From: Solobacterium sp.
Lineage (GTDB): Bacteria > Bacillota_I > Bacilli_A > Erysipelotrichales > Erysipelotrichaceae
Assembly: GCA_024698805.1 (NCBI GenBank)
Contig: JAILQT010000067.1
Location: 1-39,683 of the forward strand
Reading direction: 5' to 3'
DNA: 39,683 bases
The notes under the pieces were generated by a model that made no database searches, was not told the DNA's origin, and worked only from the letters and a program-made list of their open reading frames with translations. Numbering within the stretch: position 1 is the stretch's first letter; every line of letters starts with the position of its first letter. Positions 6,970-14,390 of the stretch are shown in pieces. The position numbers were made by a program, and so were the translations under genes.

Positions 6970-8724
6970 ATGATCAATTTTAAGGAAAATGAAAAACTGG
7001 AAATTCTGAATCACAGCTGTGCGCATCTGATGGCGCAGGCGGTCAGGCATCTGTATCCGCAGGCGAAATTCTGGGTAGGTCCCGTCGTTGAAGAGGGATT
7101 CTACTACGATATCGACCTCGGTGAAGATGTGATCCGAGATGAGGATCTCGCGAAGATCGAAAAGGAAATGAAGAAATGTGCCAAGGCAGCGAAGAAGATC
7201 GTCCGGAAGGAACTGACGAAGGAAGAGGCGCTTGACATGTTCCGTGACGACCTTTACAAGGTCGACCTGATCTCACGCATGGATCCTGCGGAAACAGTCA
7301 TCACATGCTACACACAGGGTGACTTCACGGATCTCTGCAGGGGACCTCATGTCGATAACACGAAGGAATGCAGGTATTTCAAGCTTCTGAAGCATTCCGG
7401 CGCTTACTGGAAGGGCGACAAGAACAACAAAGTCCTGCAGCGCATCTACGGCGTATGCCTGCCTACGCAGGAAGAACTCGATGCCCATCTTGCAGACCTG
7501 GAAGACGCAAAGCTGCGCGACCACAGGAAGCTCGGCAAAGATATGGCGATGTTCATGTTCTCCGATATCGTCGGCGCCGGCCTGCCGATGTGGCTGCCGA
7601 ACGGCTTCACAGTCCGGCGCATCCTGTCCGACTATATCACAGACAAGGAACTGGCACAGGGATATGTGCATGTCATGACGCCTTCCGTCGCAAGCACGAA
7701 GCTCTACAAGATCAGCGGCCATCTTGCGCACTACAAGGAAGATATGTTCCCGATCATGGAGAGGGACAACGATGAGTACGTCCTCCGTCCGATGAACTGT
7801 CCGGAGCACATGGTCATCTACAAGAGCGGCCTGCACTCCTACCGCGACCTGCCGATCCGCATCGCGGAGATCGCCAACGACTTCCGTTTTGAAGCCGGCG
7901 GTGCCCTGACAGGCATCGAAAGATCCAGGGCGTTCACGCAGAATGACTCGCACATCTTCTGCAGGCCGGACCAGATCGCACAGGAGATCAAGGCCGTTAC
8001 GAAACTCGTCCTTGATGTATATAACGATTTCGGTTTCGAAAACTATTCCTTCCGTCTTTCCCTGCGTGACAGGCAGAATACGGAAAAGTATTTCGGCAAT
8101 GATGAGCTCTGGGAAAAGAGCGAAATGGAACTGCGTGAAGTCCTTCAGGAAATGAATGTTCCTTTCTATGAAGCAGAAGGCGAAGCCGCTTTCTACGGTC
8201 CCAAGATCGACGTACAGGTCAGGAGCGCCCTCGGACATGACGTGACCCTGTCCACGATCCAGCTCGACTACCAGCTGCCGGAAAGATTTGAACTTGAATA
8301 CGTTGCGAATACCGGCGAGAAGCTGCGCCCCGTCGTTATCCACAGGGCGATCCTCGGCTCCATCGACCGTTTCGTCGCATTCCTGCTTGAAGAGACAAAG
8401 GGCATCTTCCCGCTCTGGCTGGCACCGAAGCAGGCCGTCGTGATCCCGGTATCACCGGAAGCGCATACGGAATATGCAGAGAACGTCTGCAAAGCCATGA
8501 AGCGCATCGGCATGCGTGTGTCTGTCGACGCCAGGAATGAGAAGCTCGGCTACAGGATCAGGGAAGCACAGACATCCAAGATCCCTGTCGAAGTCGTCGT
8601 CGGCGATAAGGATATCGAAGCAGGCGCTGTCACTGTAAGAAGATACGGAAAGAAGGAAGCCGTTACCATGAGCATGGATGATTTCCTTGACTCCATGATC
8701 AAAGAAATTGATTCCAGGAAGTAA
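6970..8724 (+). CDS. thrS: Threonyl-tRNA synthetase lacking the TGS domain
   Basis: The 584-residue enzyme attaches threonine to tRNA-Thr. It starts directly at the editing domain, where HSCAH (H15, H19) and CRGPH (C123, H127) form the zinc-like site that clears Ser-tRNA-Thr. The class II core follows: NCPEH and HIFC zinc-site segments, motif 2 FRFEAGGALTGIERSRAFTQND, motif 3 near VIHRAILGSIDRF, and a C-terminal anticodon-binding domain (AVVIPVSPEA onward). The usual 60-residue N-terminal TGS domain is missing, and the T-box terminator just upstream leaves no room for it. Short ThrRS forms of this kind occur in Mollicutes. ATG 6970 follows GAGGGGTGG; the TTG at 6952 is an upstream in-frame codon. 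Confidence 0.96.
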   Translation: MINFKENEKLEILNHSCAHLMAQAVRHLYPQAKFWVGPVVEEGFYYDIDLGEDVIRDEDLAKIEKEMKKCAKAAKKIVRKELTKEEALDMFRDDLYKVDLISRMDPAETVITCYTQGDFTDLCRGPHVDNTKECRYFKLLKHSGAYWKGDKNNKVLQRIYGVCLPTQEELDAHLADLEDAKLRDHRKLGKDMAMFMFSDIVGAGLPMWLPNGFTVRRILSDYITDKELAQGYVHVMTPSVASTKLYKISGHLAHYKEDMFPIMERDNDEYVLRPMNCPEHMVIYKSGLHSYRDLPIRIAEIANDFRFEAGGALTGIERSRAFTQNDSHIFCRPDQIAQEIKAVTKLVLDVYNDFGFENYSFRLSLRDRQNTEKYFGNDELWEKSEMELREVLQEMNVPFYEAEGEAAFYGPKIDVQVRSALGHDVTLSTIQLDYQLPERFELEYVANTGEKLRPVVIHRAILGSIDRFVAFLLEETKGIFPLWLAPKQAVVIPVSPEAHTEYAENVCKAMKRIGMRVSVDARNEKLGYRIREAQTSKIPVEVVVGDKDIEAGAVTVRRYGKKEAVTMSMDDFLDSMIKEIDSRK

Positions 8725-8736
8725 ATGAGCTAGAAT
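8708..8736 (+). promoter_or_regulatory. Promoter at the end of thrS
   Basis: TTGATT (8708-8713), a 17-base spacer and TAGAAT (8731-8736). The -35 lies in the last codons of thrS. Transcription would start near 8743, giving a 100-base leader before the TM1266-family gene. Confidence 0.65.
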
Positions 8737-8742
8737 GCTAAT

Positions 8743-8830
8743 GTCGTCATCCGACCGCAAAGGCCCAGACTGAGCGGAAAGAGCGCTGCACAGATTTCTG
8801 TTTGGCCCGGGATGAGACCGGGCTTTTCTA
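8743..8830 (+). ncRNA. Unassigned structured leader RNA ending in a terminator
   Basis: Between a good promoter and the TM1266-family gene lies a GC-rich segment with several short pairings: CCGC/GCGG around 8754-8778, CAGA/TCTG near 8791-8800, and a terminator at the end. I could not match it to a T-box, TPP, glycine, ZTP, c-di-GMP, fluoride or guanidine riboswitch by eye. It may be a transcription-attenuating leader or a small RNA of about 85 bases. Coordinates come from the predicted start and the T-run. Confidence 0.45.
8805..8827 (+). terminator. Terminator in the leader of the TM1266-family gene
   Basis: GCCCGG (8805-8810) pairs with CCGGGC (8818-8823), followed by TTTTCT. It lies only a few bases before the ribosome binding site of the gene at 8843, the classic position for attenuation. 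Confidence 0.75.
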
Positions 8831-8842
8831 TGGAGGAACAAC

Positions 8843-9085
8843 ATGAACAGAATAGCTATCATATCCATTATCGTTGAAGATATGTCCTGTACGGCTGAGA
8901 TGAACGCGCTGCTGCATGAGTATGCCGATTACATCATCGGCAGAATGGGTATCCCGTACAGAGAGAGGAACATCTCCCTCATCAGCATTGCGATCGACGC
9001 GCCGAATGAGACGATCAATGCGCTCACAGGCAAGCTGGGCAGTATCAGCGGACTGACGGTCAAGGCTGCATATTCAAAGATCTAG
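8843..9085 (+). CDS. TM1266-family putative iron-only hydrogenase system regulator
   Basis: This 80-residue ACT-like protein closely follows the TM1266 family pattern: a first strand RIAIISIIVED, the middle YADYIIGRMGIPYRERNISLISIAIDAP and the tail NALTGKLGSISGLTVKAAYSK. The family is named for its frequent position beside [FeFe]-hydrogenase maturation genes and is thought to be regulatory, but the mechanism is not established. No hydrogenase gene is present here. GGAGGA stands 6 bases before the ATG. It is followed after 8 bases by a binding lipoprotein, with which it is almost certainly co-transcribed. Confidence 0.9.
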   Translation: MNRIAIISIIVEDMSCTAEMNALLHEYADYIIGRMGIPYRERNISLISIAIDAPNETINALTGKLGSISGLTVKAAYSKI

Positions 9086-9093
9086 GAGGGAAA

Positions 9094-10173
9094 ATGAAGA
9101 AAACATTATCAGCACTGCTTGCGCTGCTGCTGGCTGCTGGATGCACCGCATCCGCACCTTCCGGCGCTGCTTCATCTGCTGCAGGTGAAGAAGAGCAGGC
9201 AGTATCCTCAGTAACAGAGGAAACAGAAGAAGAAACCGAAGAAGAGGTCACGGAAGAAGAAAACACCGAAGAACAGGCCGGTGAAGAAGAGACCGCGGAA
9301 GAAGAAGTCCCTGTACAGGAAGGCACAGATGCCGCACAGGCTACAGAAGGCCTCAGCATCCTCTGCCCGACAGGCGCTCCTGCGATCGCCATGATCCCCG
9401 TCATGAAATCCGGACTCAACACAGTCGACACAGTCGAAGGCGCAGATAACCTGCAGGCTGCCTTCGTCAATCCCGACCCGCAGTATGACGTGATCGTCGC
9501 TCCGACGAACCTCGGCGTCAAGCTCGCTTCTGCAGGCAAGACGACATACAGACTGCTGGCTGTCGTTGACTGGGGAAACCTGTACATCGTCGGAAACGCG
9601 GAAGACGCGCTTGAAAACGGTACGGTCGCCGCATTCGGCGAACAGGCTGTTCCGGGCCTCGTATTCAAAAAGGCTTATCCGGAAGCGGCGGAAAAAGCAA
9701 AGTGGTTCAGCGCTGTTGATGAAGCACGCGCGGAACTCCTCGCCGGCAATGCCGACGCTGCCCTGCTGGCAGAACCTGCTGCGACTGCATCCATCGCAAA
9801 AGCAAAGCAGGACGGACTGGAACTCAGCATCATCTCCAACGTACAGGAAGTATGGGGCGGCTCTGGCTTCCCGATGGCTTCCCTGTTCGTCAGGGAAGAC
9901 CTGTATGCGGAAAACGCACAGGTCTATGAGAACCTGGTCGGTGAACTGACAGCGTATGCAGAGACCGTAGATCCGGAAGATCCTTCCGCACTGATCGAAG
10001 ACATCACCGCGATCACTCCCGAAAAGCTCGGTGTCCCAAATGCGGAGATCGTCGGCAAATGCTATAAGAGGATCAATGTAAAGATCACACCTGCTGATCT
10101 GTGCAAAGAGGACATCCGGGCATTTATGGAGATCTTCGACGTCACCGATATCGACGCTGCATTCCTGAACTAA
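9094..10173 (+). CDS. ABC-type substrate-binding lipoprotein, NitT/TauT-like, with acidic linker
   Basis: The 359-residue protein has a lipoprotein signal (MKKTLSALLALLLAAGC; Cys17 acylated). A low-complexity linker of about 60 residues, dominated by Glu with Thr, Ala and Gln, follows. From about residue 88 a periplasmic-binding fold begins with SILCPTGAPAIAMIPV, then YDVIVAPTNLGVKL and WGNLYIVGN, as in COG0715-type binding proteins. Such proteins deliver small anions, sulfonates or thiamine precursors to a permease and ATPase, neither of which is adjacent. The ribosome binding site overlaps the stop of the preceding gene. A single ABC ATPase lies 12.5 kb away, but pairing is speculative. Confidence 0.85.
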   Translation: MKKTLSALLALLLAAGCTASAPSGAASSAAGEEEQAVSSVTEETEEETEEEVTEEENTEEQAGEEETAEEEVPVQEGTDAAQATEGLSILCPTGAPAIAMIPVMKSGLNTVDTVEGADNLQAAFVNPDPQYDVIVAPTNLGVKLASAGKTTYRLLAVVDWGNLYIVGNAEDALENGTVAAFGEQAVPGLVFKKAYPEAAEKAKWFSAVDEARAELLAGNADAALLAEPAATASIAKAKQDGLELSIISNVQEVWGGSGFPMASLFVREDLYAENAQVYENLVGELTAYAETVDPEDPSALIEDITAITPEKLGVPNAEIVGKCYKRINVKITPADLCKEDIRAFMEIFDVTDIDAAFLN

Positions 10174-10176
10174 AGA

Positions 10177-10203
10177 AATACTCCGCATGGAGTATTTTCT
10201 TTA
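10177..10203 (+). terminator. Terminator after the binding lipoprotein
   Basis: AATACTCC (10177-10184) pairs with GGAGTATT (10189-10196), followed by TTCTTT. A-rich flank on the left makes it partly bidirectional. Confidence 0.75.
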
Positions 10204-10268
10204 ATTGACTTTTTGCATGATTTAAAAGAGAATTTTATTAGCGTGCTGGAAAGCTGCGGGAGATTTGA

Positions 10269-10700
10269 ATGAAACAGGAAAAGTCATGCGGAGCTGTCAT
10301 ATTCCGCGAAAAGAATGATCATATCTATTTTCTGATCATCAGGCAGAACCAGGGACACTGGTGTTTCCCCAAAGGACACTGTGAACCCGGTGAGAGCGAA
10401 CAGGAGACCGCCTGGCGCGAGATCAAGGAAGAAACGGGCCTTGAAGTGAAGTTTTTCAGTGATTTCCGGGCAACGACGAGCTACAGCCCGAAAGAAGACG
10501 TGATCAAGGAAGTCGTCTACTTCCTGGCGAATCCGGAAGGCGGCGAGCTCCGGCTGCAGGAAGAGGAAGTGCAGGATGTCAGATGGGTCAGAAGGATCGA
10601 TGCGGCTGCACTGCTTACGTATGACAACGATATCGAACTCTTCAAAAAAGCCGTGCGCTATATCAAGCTGAATTACAACGTCTGGGAGAATGATAAGTGA
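10269..10700 (+). CDS. Nudix hydrolase, probable diadenosine tetraphosphatase type
   Basis: The 143-residue protein has a complete Nudix box at residues 36-58 (GHCEPGE, then the REIKEETGL end), fitting Gx5Ex7REUxEExGU. The start KSCGAVIFRE and the WCFPKGH before the box recall bis(5'-nucleosyl)-tetraphosphatase (asymmetrical) of the bacterial/animal type. Those enzymes cleave Ap4A to ATP and AMP; other substrates are possible. GCGGGAGA lies just upstream of the ATG. The gene overlaps the next by 4 bases (GTGA), so the two products are translationally coupled. The promoter before it is unclear. Confidence 0.88.
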   Translation: MKQEKSCGAVIFREKNDHIYFLIIRQNQGHWCFPKGHCEPGESEQETAWREIKEETGLEVKFFSDFRATTSYSPKEDVIKEVVYFLANPEGGELRLQEEEVQDVRWVRRIDAAALLTYDNDIELFKKAVRYIKLNYNVWENDK

Positions 10701-11575
10701 TCCGCTTCGCCCCCTGTGAAAAGGACTGTTTTGAGAACTGTTCGCGCAGTGTATGCCAGAACAGGTTTCCCGTCTATCTGTTTCCGCAGAACGGGAAAAA
10801 AGTCTACCGGATACTGAGCGACGCAAAGTGCATCGGCTATGAGTCCTATTACGGGGATGAAGATGCGTCATGCGCGTATCTGTCGCTGTATCTGAAGGAG
10901 ATCTCGGAAGCCGCTTATGAAGCCATGCGTCTTCTGACGGAAAGGCTTATCCGTAAATATCATCCGGGAAAGATCGTGCTGCGCTGCCCGCAGGAAAGAG
11001 TTGCGCAGTTCCTGAAAGGACTCGGATTCGATCCGGAGGACGAGCATTATGCAAAGGTCATCGAGCCGTGGCGCTGCCAGGTCGAAGACAGGGTATTTGA
11101 CGATGAAGGCTTCATTATCAACCAGGGGCTTCTGAAGGATCTGCCGTTCGGATGGTTCATGACGGACGCCAAAGGCTGCGGATGGATCAGCGCATACAAC
11201 CTGCTGAAGATCAACCATATGGAGAAAAGCATGGAAGAATGCGCCCGCGGGCTGGAGAAACGAGCGCTTTTCGGCAATGCCATGGGACAGGAAGTCCTGA
11301 CCGAATGGTTCTGGCTGAAAAAGCAGGGACTCGACTGCAGGATCAGCAGGCCGTCCAACAGGAAGGCGGCAGAGATCATGAAGGAGAGCTCCAGCGGGAT
11401 CGTCCTGTATAACCATAAAAGGGGTGCGCATTATGCGGCCTACAGGAATCTGCGCAACGGCACCGTGAAGTTCTACAATGCCTTCTACGGCAGGAAGAAC
11501 CACCGGCAGAAGCCGGAAGAATTCCTGAAGGAGAATACGCTCTTCCCGACAACGATCGTGATTTATGTAAAATAA
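10697..11575 (+). CDS. GNAT-like domain fused to a papain/C39-like cysteine protease fold
   Basis: The 292 residues fall in two parts. Residues about 1-125 look GNAT-like: CIGYESYYGDEDASCAYLSLYLKE, then helix EAMRLLTERLIRKY, strand GKIVLRC and the FLKGLGFDPEDEHYAKVI ending typical of acetyltransferases. A clear acetyl-CoA loop (Q/RxxGxG/A) is absent, so activity is doubtful. Residues about 150-290 look like a C39-type peptidase fold: GCGWISAYNLLK (Cys161), RGAHYAAYR (His245) and FYNAFYG (Asn261) could form a Cys-His-Asn triad. No signal peptide. It starts with GTG inside the Nudix stop. Function unknown; domain assignments are by eye. Confidence 0.65.
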   Translation: MIRFAPCEKDCFENCSRSVCQNRFPVYLFPQNGKKVYRILSDAKCIGYESYYGDEDASCAYLSLYLKEISEAAYEAMRLLTERLIRKYHPGKIVLRCPQERVAQFLKGLGFDPEDEHYAKVIEPWRCQVEDRVFDDEGFIINQGLLKDLPFGWFMTDAKGCGWISAYNLLKINHMEKSMEECARGLEKRALFGNAMGQEVLTEWFWLKKQGLDCRISRPSNRKAAEIMKESSSGIVLYNHKRGAHYAAYRNLRNGTVKFYNAFYGRKNHRQKPEEFLKENTLFPTTIVIYVK

Positions 11576-11582
11576 TCACCGG

Positions 11583-11607
11583 GGCTGTTCTAAACGGACA
11601 GCCTTTT
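11583..11607 (+). terminator. Terminator after the Nudix/fusion operon
   Basis: GGCTGTTC (11583-11590) pairs with GGACAGCC (11596-11603) with one G-T pair, then TTTT. Confidence 0.8.
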
Positions 11608-11650
11608 GTGTTATGCTTCACGGTGTAAACAGTAAAGATACAGGTGATGT

Positions 11651-11926
11651 ATGATCAATAAGACAGTGGATATCAGTGAGATCCGGTATATAGAAAAAGA
11701 TCCCGGGGATCTGACTGCCAGCATCCGCGTCAGGGGCATAGCCATACCGGTACAGGTCAATGTGACGGAAGACGGCTATGAATGCGCCGACGGGAACAGG
11801 CGGCTAAGCGCCTGTGCGCAGCTGATCCGGGAAGATGAACGGTTCCGACGCATCCCGGTAATGATCCTGAACGATTATTCGAAGGCAGGAAGCAGCTACT
11901 GGGGAAATACACAGAACAGACATTAG
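11651..11926 (+). CDS. ParB/Srx-like N-domain protein, minimal
   Basis: The 91 residues correspond to a ParB N-terminal (ParB/sulfiredoxin) domain alone. Seen: the opening VDISEIRYIEKDPGDLTASIRVRGI, the strand PVQVNVTEDGYEC, ADGNRRLSA in the place of the GxxRRxxA nucleotide-binding motif (about residues 47-55), IPVMILND, and a closing NTQNRH resembling the ENLQR end. The helix-turn-helix and dimer domains of ParB are missing. An AGGTGA precedes the ATG. It lies 9 bases before rluB, where scpA-scpB commonly stand in Bacillota. Function is unknown; nucleotide binding is possible. Confidence 0.65.
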   Translation: MINKTVDISEIRYIEKDPGDLTASIRVRGIAIPVQVNVTEDGYECADGNRRLSACAQLIREDERFRRIPVMILNDYSKAGSSYWGNTQNRH

Positions 11927-11935
11927 GAGTTTTTT

Positions 11936-12709
11936 ATGGAAAGACTGCAGAAAGCGATCGCAAAAGCCGGCATCGCCTCCCGCCGCAGGGCGGAGGAACT
12001 GATCAAAGCCGGCAGGGTAAAAGTCAACGGGCAGACTATCACGGAGATGGGCGTGCAGGTATCGCCGGATGACAGGATCACCGTCGACGGCCAGGTGATC
12101 CAAAACGAGGAAAAGGTATATTACCTGCTGAACAAGCCGAAGGGCATGATCTGTGCTGTCAGCGACGACAGGGGCCGTCAGACGGTCATGTCGGGTTTTG
12201 AAGGCGTGGAGGAAAGGATCTTCCCGGTCGGCAGGCTGGACTACGATACGAGCGGGCTGTTGCTGATGACCAACGACGGCGAGTTCGCCAACAAGATGAT
12301 GCATCCGCGCTACCACATCCCGAAGACGTACGAAGTGGCTGTCAACGGCATCCTGACAGACGATATGTGCAGGATCCTTTCGCACGGCATCAACCTGAGC
12401 GACGGCAGGACACTGCCGGCGGAAGTGCTGATCCTCAAGCGCACCGAATCCAGAAATAAAACCGTACTTCAGATCACGATCATTGAAGGCCGCAACCGCG
12501 AAGTACGGAGGATGATGGAATATTTCCACTGTGAGGTCACGAGGCTCAAGCGCATCGGCTACGGTACGCTCGATCTCGGCAGGCTCCGCCAGGGGGAGTA
12601 CAGGAAGCTCCGCATGTATGAAGTGCGGAAACTCCTGTCGCTGTCACAGAACGGTTATGAGGGTGCGATCCCTAGTTCTTCAATGAGCAGCGGGTCCGGA
12701 TCGATGTAG
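11936..12709 (+). CDS. rluB: 23S rRNA pseudouridine synthase RluB family
   Basis: The 257-residue protein has an N-terminal S4 RNA-binding domain (MERLQKAIAKAGIASRRRAEELI, residues 1-60) and an RsuA/RluB catalytic domain with GRLDYDTSGLLLMTNDG, holding the catalytic Asp. RluB converts U2605 (E. coli numbering) of 23S rRNA to pseudouridine. KTYEV and RNREVRRM are further family motifs. The family fold should end near residue 239; the last 18 residues (Ser/Gly-rich, ...SSMSSGSGSM) read antisense through the 3' end of rqcH, an overlap of 55 bases. GGAG-like AGGAG lies 6 bases before the ATG. Probably co-transcribed with the ParB-like gene. Confidence 0.92.
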   Translation: MERLQKAIAKAGIASRRRAEELIKAGRVKVNGQTITEMGVQVSPDDRITVDGQVIQNEEKVYYLLNKPKGMICAVSDDRGRQTVMSGFEGVEERIFPVGRLDYDTSGLLLMTNDGEFANKMMHPRYHIPKTYEVAVNGILTDDMCRILSHGINLSDGRTLPAEVLILKRTESRNKTVLQITIIEGRNREVRRMMEYFHCEVTRLKRIGYGTLDLGRLRQGEYRKLRMYEVRKLLSLSQNGYEGAIPSSSMSSGSGSM

Positions 12710-14304
12710 ATCGTCCTGTAACTGCCAAGCTGCACCATGCCCGGTTTCGCACCGGGTATTTTTTTCAGGTTCCTTACCGGGCACCAGACGACAGGCACAC
12801 TGGAAGACATCCTGCCTGCCGAATAATACGCAGCCACGGCGGCGCATTTGCGGACCGTATCCTCATCCGGATCGGTTGAATGGATCACAAGGTGCGAACC
12901 GTGGTAATCCTTCGCATGCATCCAGATATCGCTTTTGGCGGCTGCATGCCACGTCAGCCAGTCGTTCTGCAGGTTGTTCCGGCCGAAAGAGACGCTGATG
13001 CCGTTGACGGTAAAGTTGAAGACGGCAGGGTGCGTATCCTTCTTTTTGCGCCGTGATTTTTTCGCAAAGCTCTTTTCGGAAAGATAGCCCTGCTGGATCA
13101 GTTCATCGCGTATCTCGGCAGCGCTCGTAAAGTCAGCCTGGTCCAGCTGTTCAAGGATCCCTTCAAAATAGGATATCTCGTTCTCACAGAGCCGGATCTG
13201 TTCCTGCAGGTAGGTCTGGCCTTTTTTGCGCTTGTTGTATTTCTGATAGGCTTTCCTGGCATTGTCTGCCGTCGAAAGCTTCGGGTCGACGGGGATGTCG
13301 ACCGGTTCATCCGTCTCATAGTCGGTGACTGTGACGCTGTTTCTGCCCTTTGTATTCACATAGCTGTAGGTAAAGAGAAGGTCGCCGTATTTCCTGTATC
13401 TGTCGCAGTCCAGCGATTCGTCATATTCCTCCAGAAGCCTGGGAAGCTTCGTGCGGTTATGCTTGAGCTGGCGCGCCGCAAAGCGGAACACATCGCCGCT
13501 GATCTGTTTGATGCGGTCTTTCTCTTCTTTGTGGTAGTAGAGGATATCGAAGCCTTCCATGACCGGGTAGCGTCTGCATTCGCCGATATGCTTCAGTTCG
13601 ATGCAGTGATATACGGCCTCGTTTTTGGAATTGGCGATATACAGGCTGTCGGACTTCTCGATCTCGTTCATGATATCCGCGAACGTCTCCCCGTGCGCCA
13701 TGCGGTATTCCGCTTCCTTTGCCAGGAAGGGGGAGAAACCGCTGAACTGGGCTGTCAGCGAGCGTTCGGGATCGATCGCGGAAGTGACGAACGGGTCTTT
13801 TTTATCCTGCGGCCCGGTCTCGGTGAAGACCGCACCCGGCAGGATCGTGCGCCTGCTGTTCTCAAAAGGCGGTATGCGTTTGAGCGCGTCGATGATCTTT
13901 CCTTCCTGCGAAACAAGGATGACATTTGCGTATTTGCCCATCAGCTCGGTATACAGGTACAGGTATTCGATATCGCCGATCATGTTCACATGACGGATCA
14001 CAGCCTTGCACCAGCGGTCCAGTCCGGCCTGCTCAATGTTCTCAATGAAGGAACCTTCCAGGTATTTCCGCAGCAGCATGACGAAATTGCCCGGCTCCTG
14101 CGGCGTCGGGTAGGACCGTTCCGTGAAGAGTATCCGGTTGTATACGGAATGACAGGAGATCAGCAGCTGCTTCTTTCCTGCGCGTCCGTGTGTCTGAAAG
14201 AGGATCTCCGTATTGGAGATCTCATAGATCTTCTGTATGCGCAGCGGCAGCACCTGCTGGATCAGGGGGATCGTCTTGTGCATCAGGATTCCGTCAATCG
14301 CCAT
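12655..14304 (-). CDS. rqcH: Rqc2 homologue RqcH (NFACT / FbpA family)
   Basis: The 549-residue protein is a NFACT protein that in Bacillus subtilis adds alanine tails to nascent chains on obstructed 50S subunits, marking them for degradation. The N-domain begins MAIDGILMHKTIPLIQQ, and Asp96-Arg97 match the DR pair needed for tailing. A coiled-coil region follows, including ENEISYFEGILEQLDQADFTSAAEIRDEL. The NFACT-R domain has NNLQNDWLTWHAAAKSDIWMHAKD then GSHLVIHS. GGGAGG lies before the ATG. Older annotations call it fibronectin-binding; ribosome quality control is better supported. It is convergent with and overlaps rluB, and divergent from gmk. Confidence 0.94.
   Translation of the reverse strand: MAIDGILMHKTIPLIQQVLPLRIQKIYEISNTEILFQTHGRAGKKQLLISCHSVYNRILFTERSYPTPQEPGNFVMLLRKYLEGSFIENIEQAGLDRWCKAVIRHVNMIGDIEYLYLYTELMGKYANVILVSQEGKIIDALKRIPPFENSRRTILPGAVFTETGPQDKKDPFVTSAIDPERSLTAQFSGFSPFLAKEAEYRMAHGETFADIMNEIEKSDSLYIANSKNEAVYHCIELKHIGECRRYPVMEGFDILYYHKEEKDRIKQISGDVFRFAARQLKHNRTKLPRLLEEYDESLDCDRYRKYGDLLFTYSYVNTKGRNSVTVTDYETDEPVDIPVDPKLSTADNARKAYQKYNKRKKGQTYLQEQIRLCENEISYFEGILEQLDQADFTSAAEIRDELIQQGYLSEKSFAKKSRRKKKDTHPAVFNFTVNGISVSFGRNNLQNDWLTWHAAAKSDIWMHAKDYHGSHLVIHSTDPDEDTVRKCAAVAAYYSAGRMSSSVPVVWCPVRNLKKIPGAKPGMVQLGSYRTIYIDPDPLLIEELGIAPS
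12740..12765 (+). terminator. rluB terminator embedded in the rqcH coding strand
   Basis: CCCGGT (12740-12745) pairs with ACCGGG (12751-12756) around TTCGC, followed by TA and seven Ts. It lies 30 bases past the rluB stop, inside the oppositely oriented rqcH reading frame. Confidence 0.75.
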
Positions 14305-14342
14305 ATTTGCCTCCCGGTTGAAAACGCAGACATTATATCATG

Positions 14343-14371
14343 TTGACGAAATCCTGCAGAAAACTTAATAT
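14343..14371 (+). promoter_or_regulatory. Promoter of gmk
   Basis: TTGACG (14343-14348), a 17-base spacer and TAATAT (14366-14371). The start near 14378 rules out translation from the upstream codon at 14340. Confidence 0.8.
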
Positions 14372-14390
14372 GATGAAAAGAGGTGCTGCC

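Noticed and set aside
8743-8830. A second T-box or a c-di-GMP riboswitch in the leader
   Set aside because: No TGGNACCGCG element, and the GCAAAGG segment lacks the rest of the c-di-GMP aptamer.
9170-9340. The GAA/GAG-rich stretch as a tandem DNA repeat or assembly artefact
   Set aside because: Codons vary irregularly and the frame stays open into a normal binding-protein domain, so it is an acidic protein linker.
12827-14346. Long plus-strand frames opposite rqcH and similar frames opposite polA, thrS and dnaI
   Set aside because: All follow the codon periodicity of the real gene on the other strand and have no ribosome binding site.
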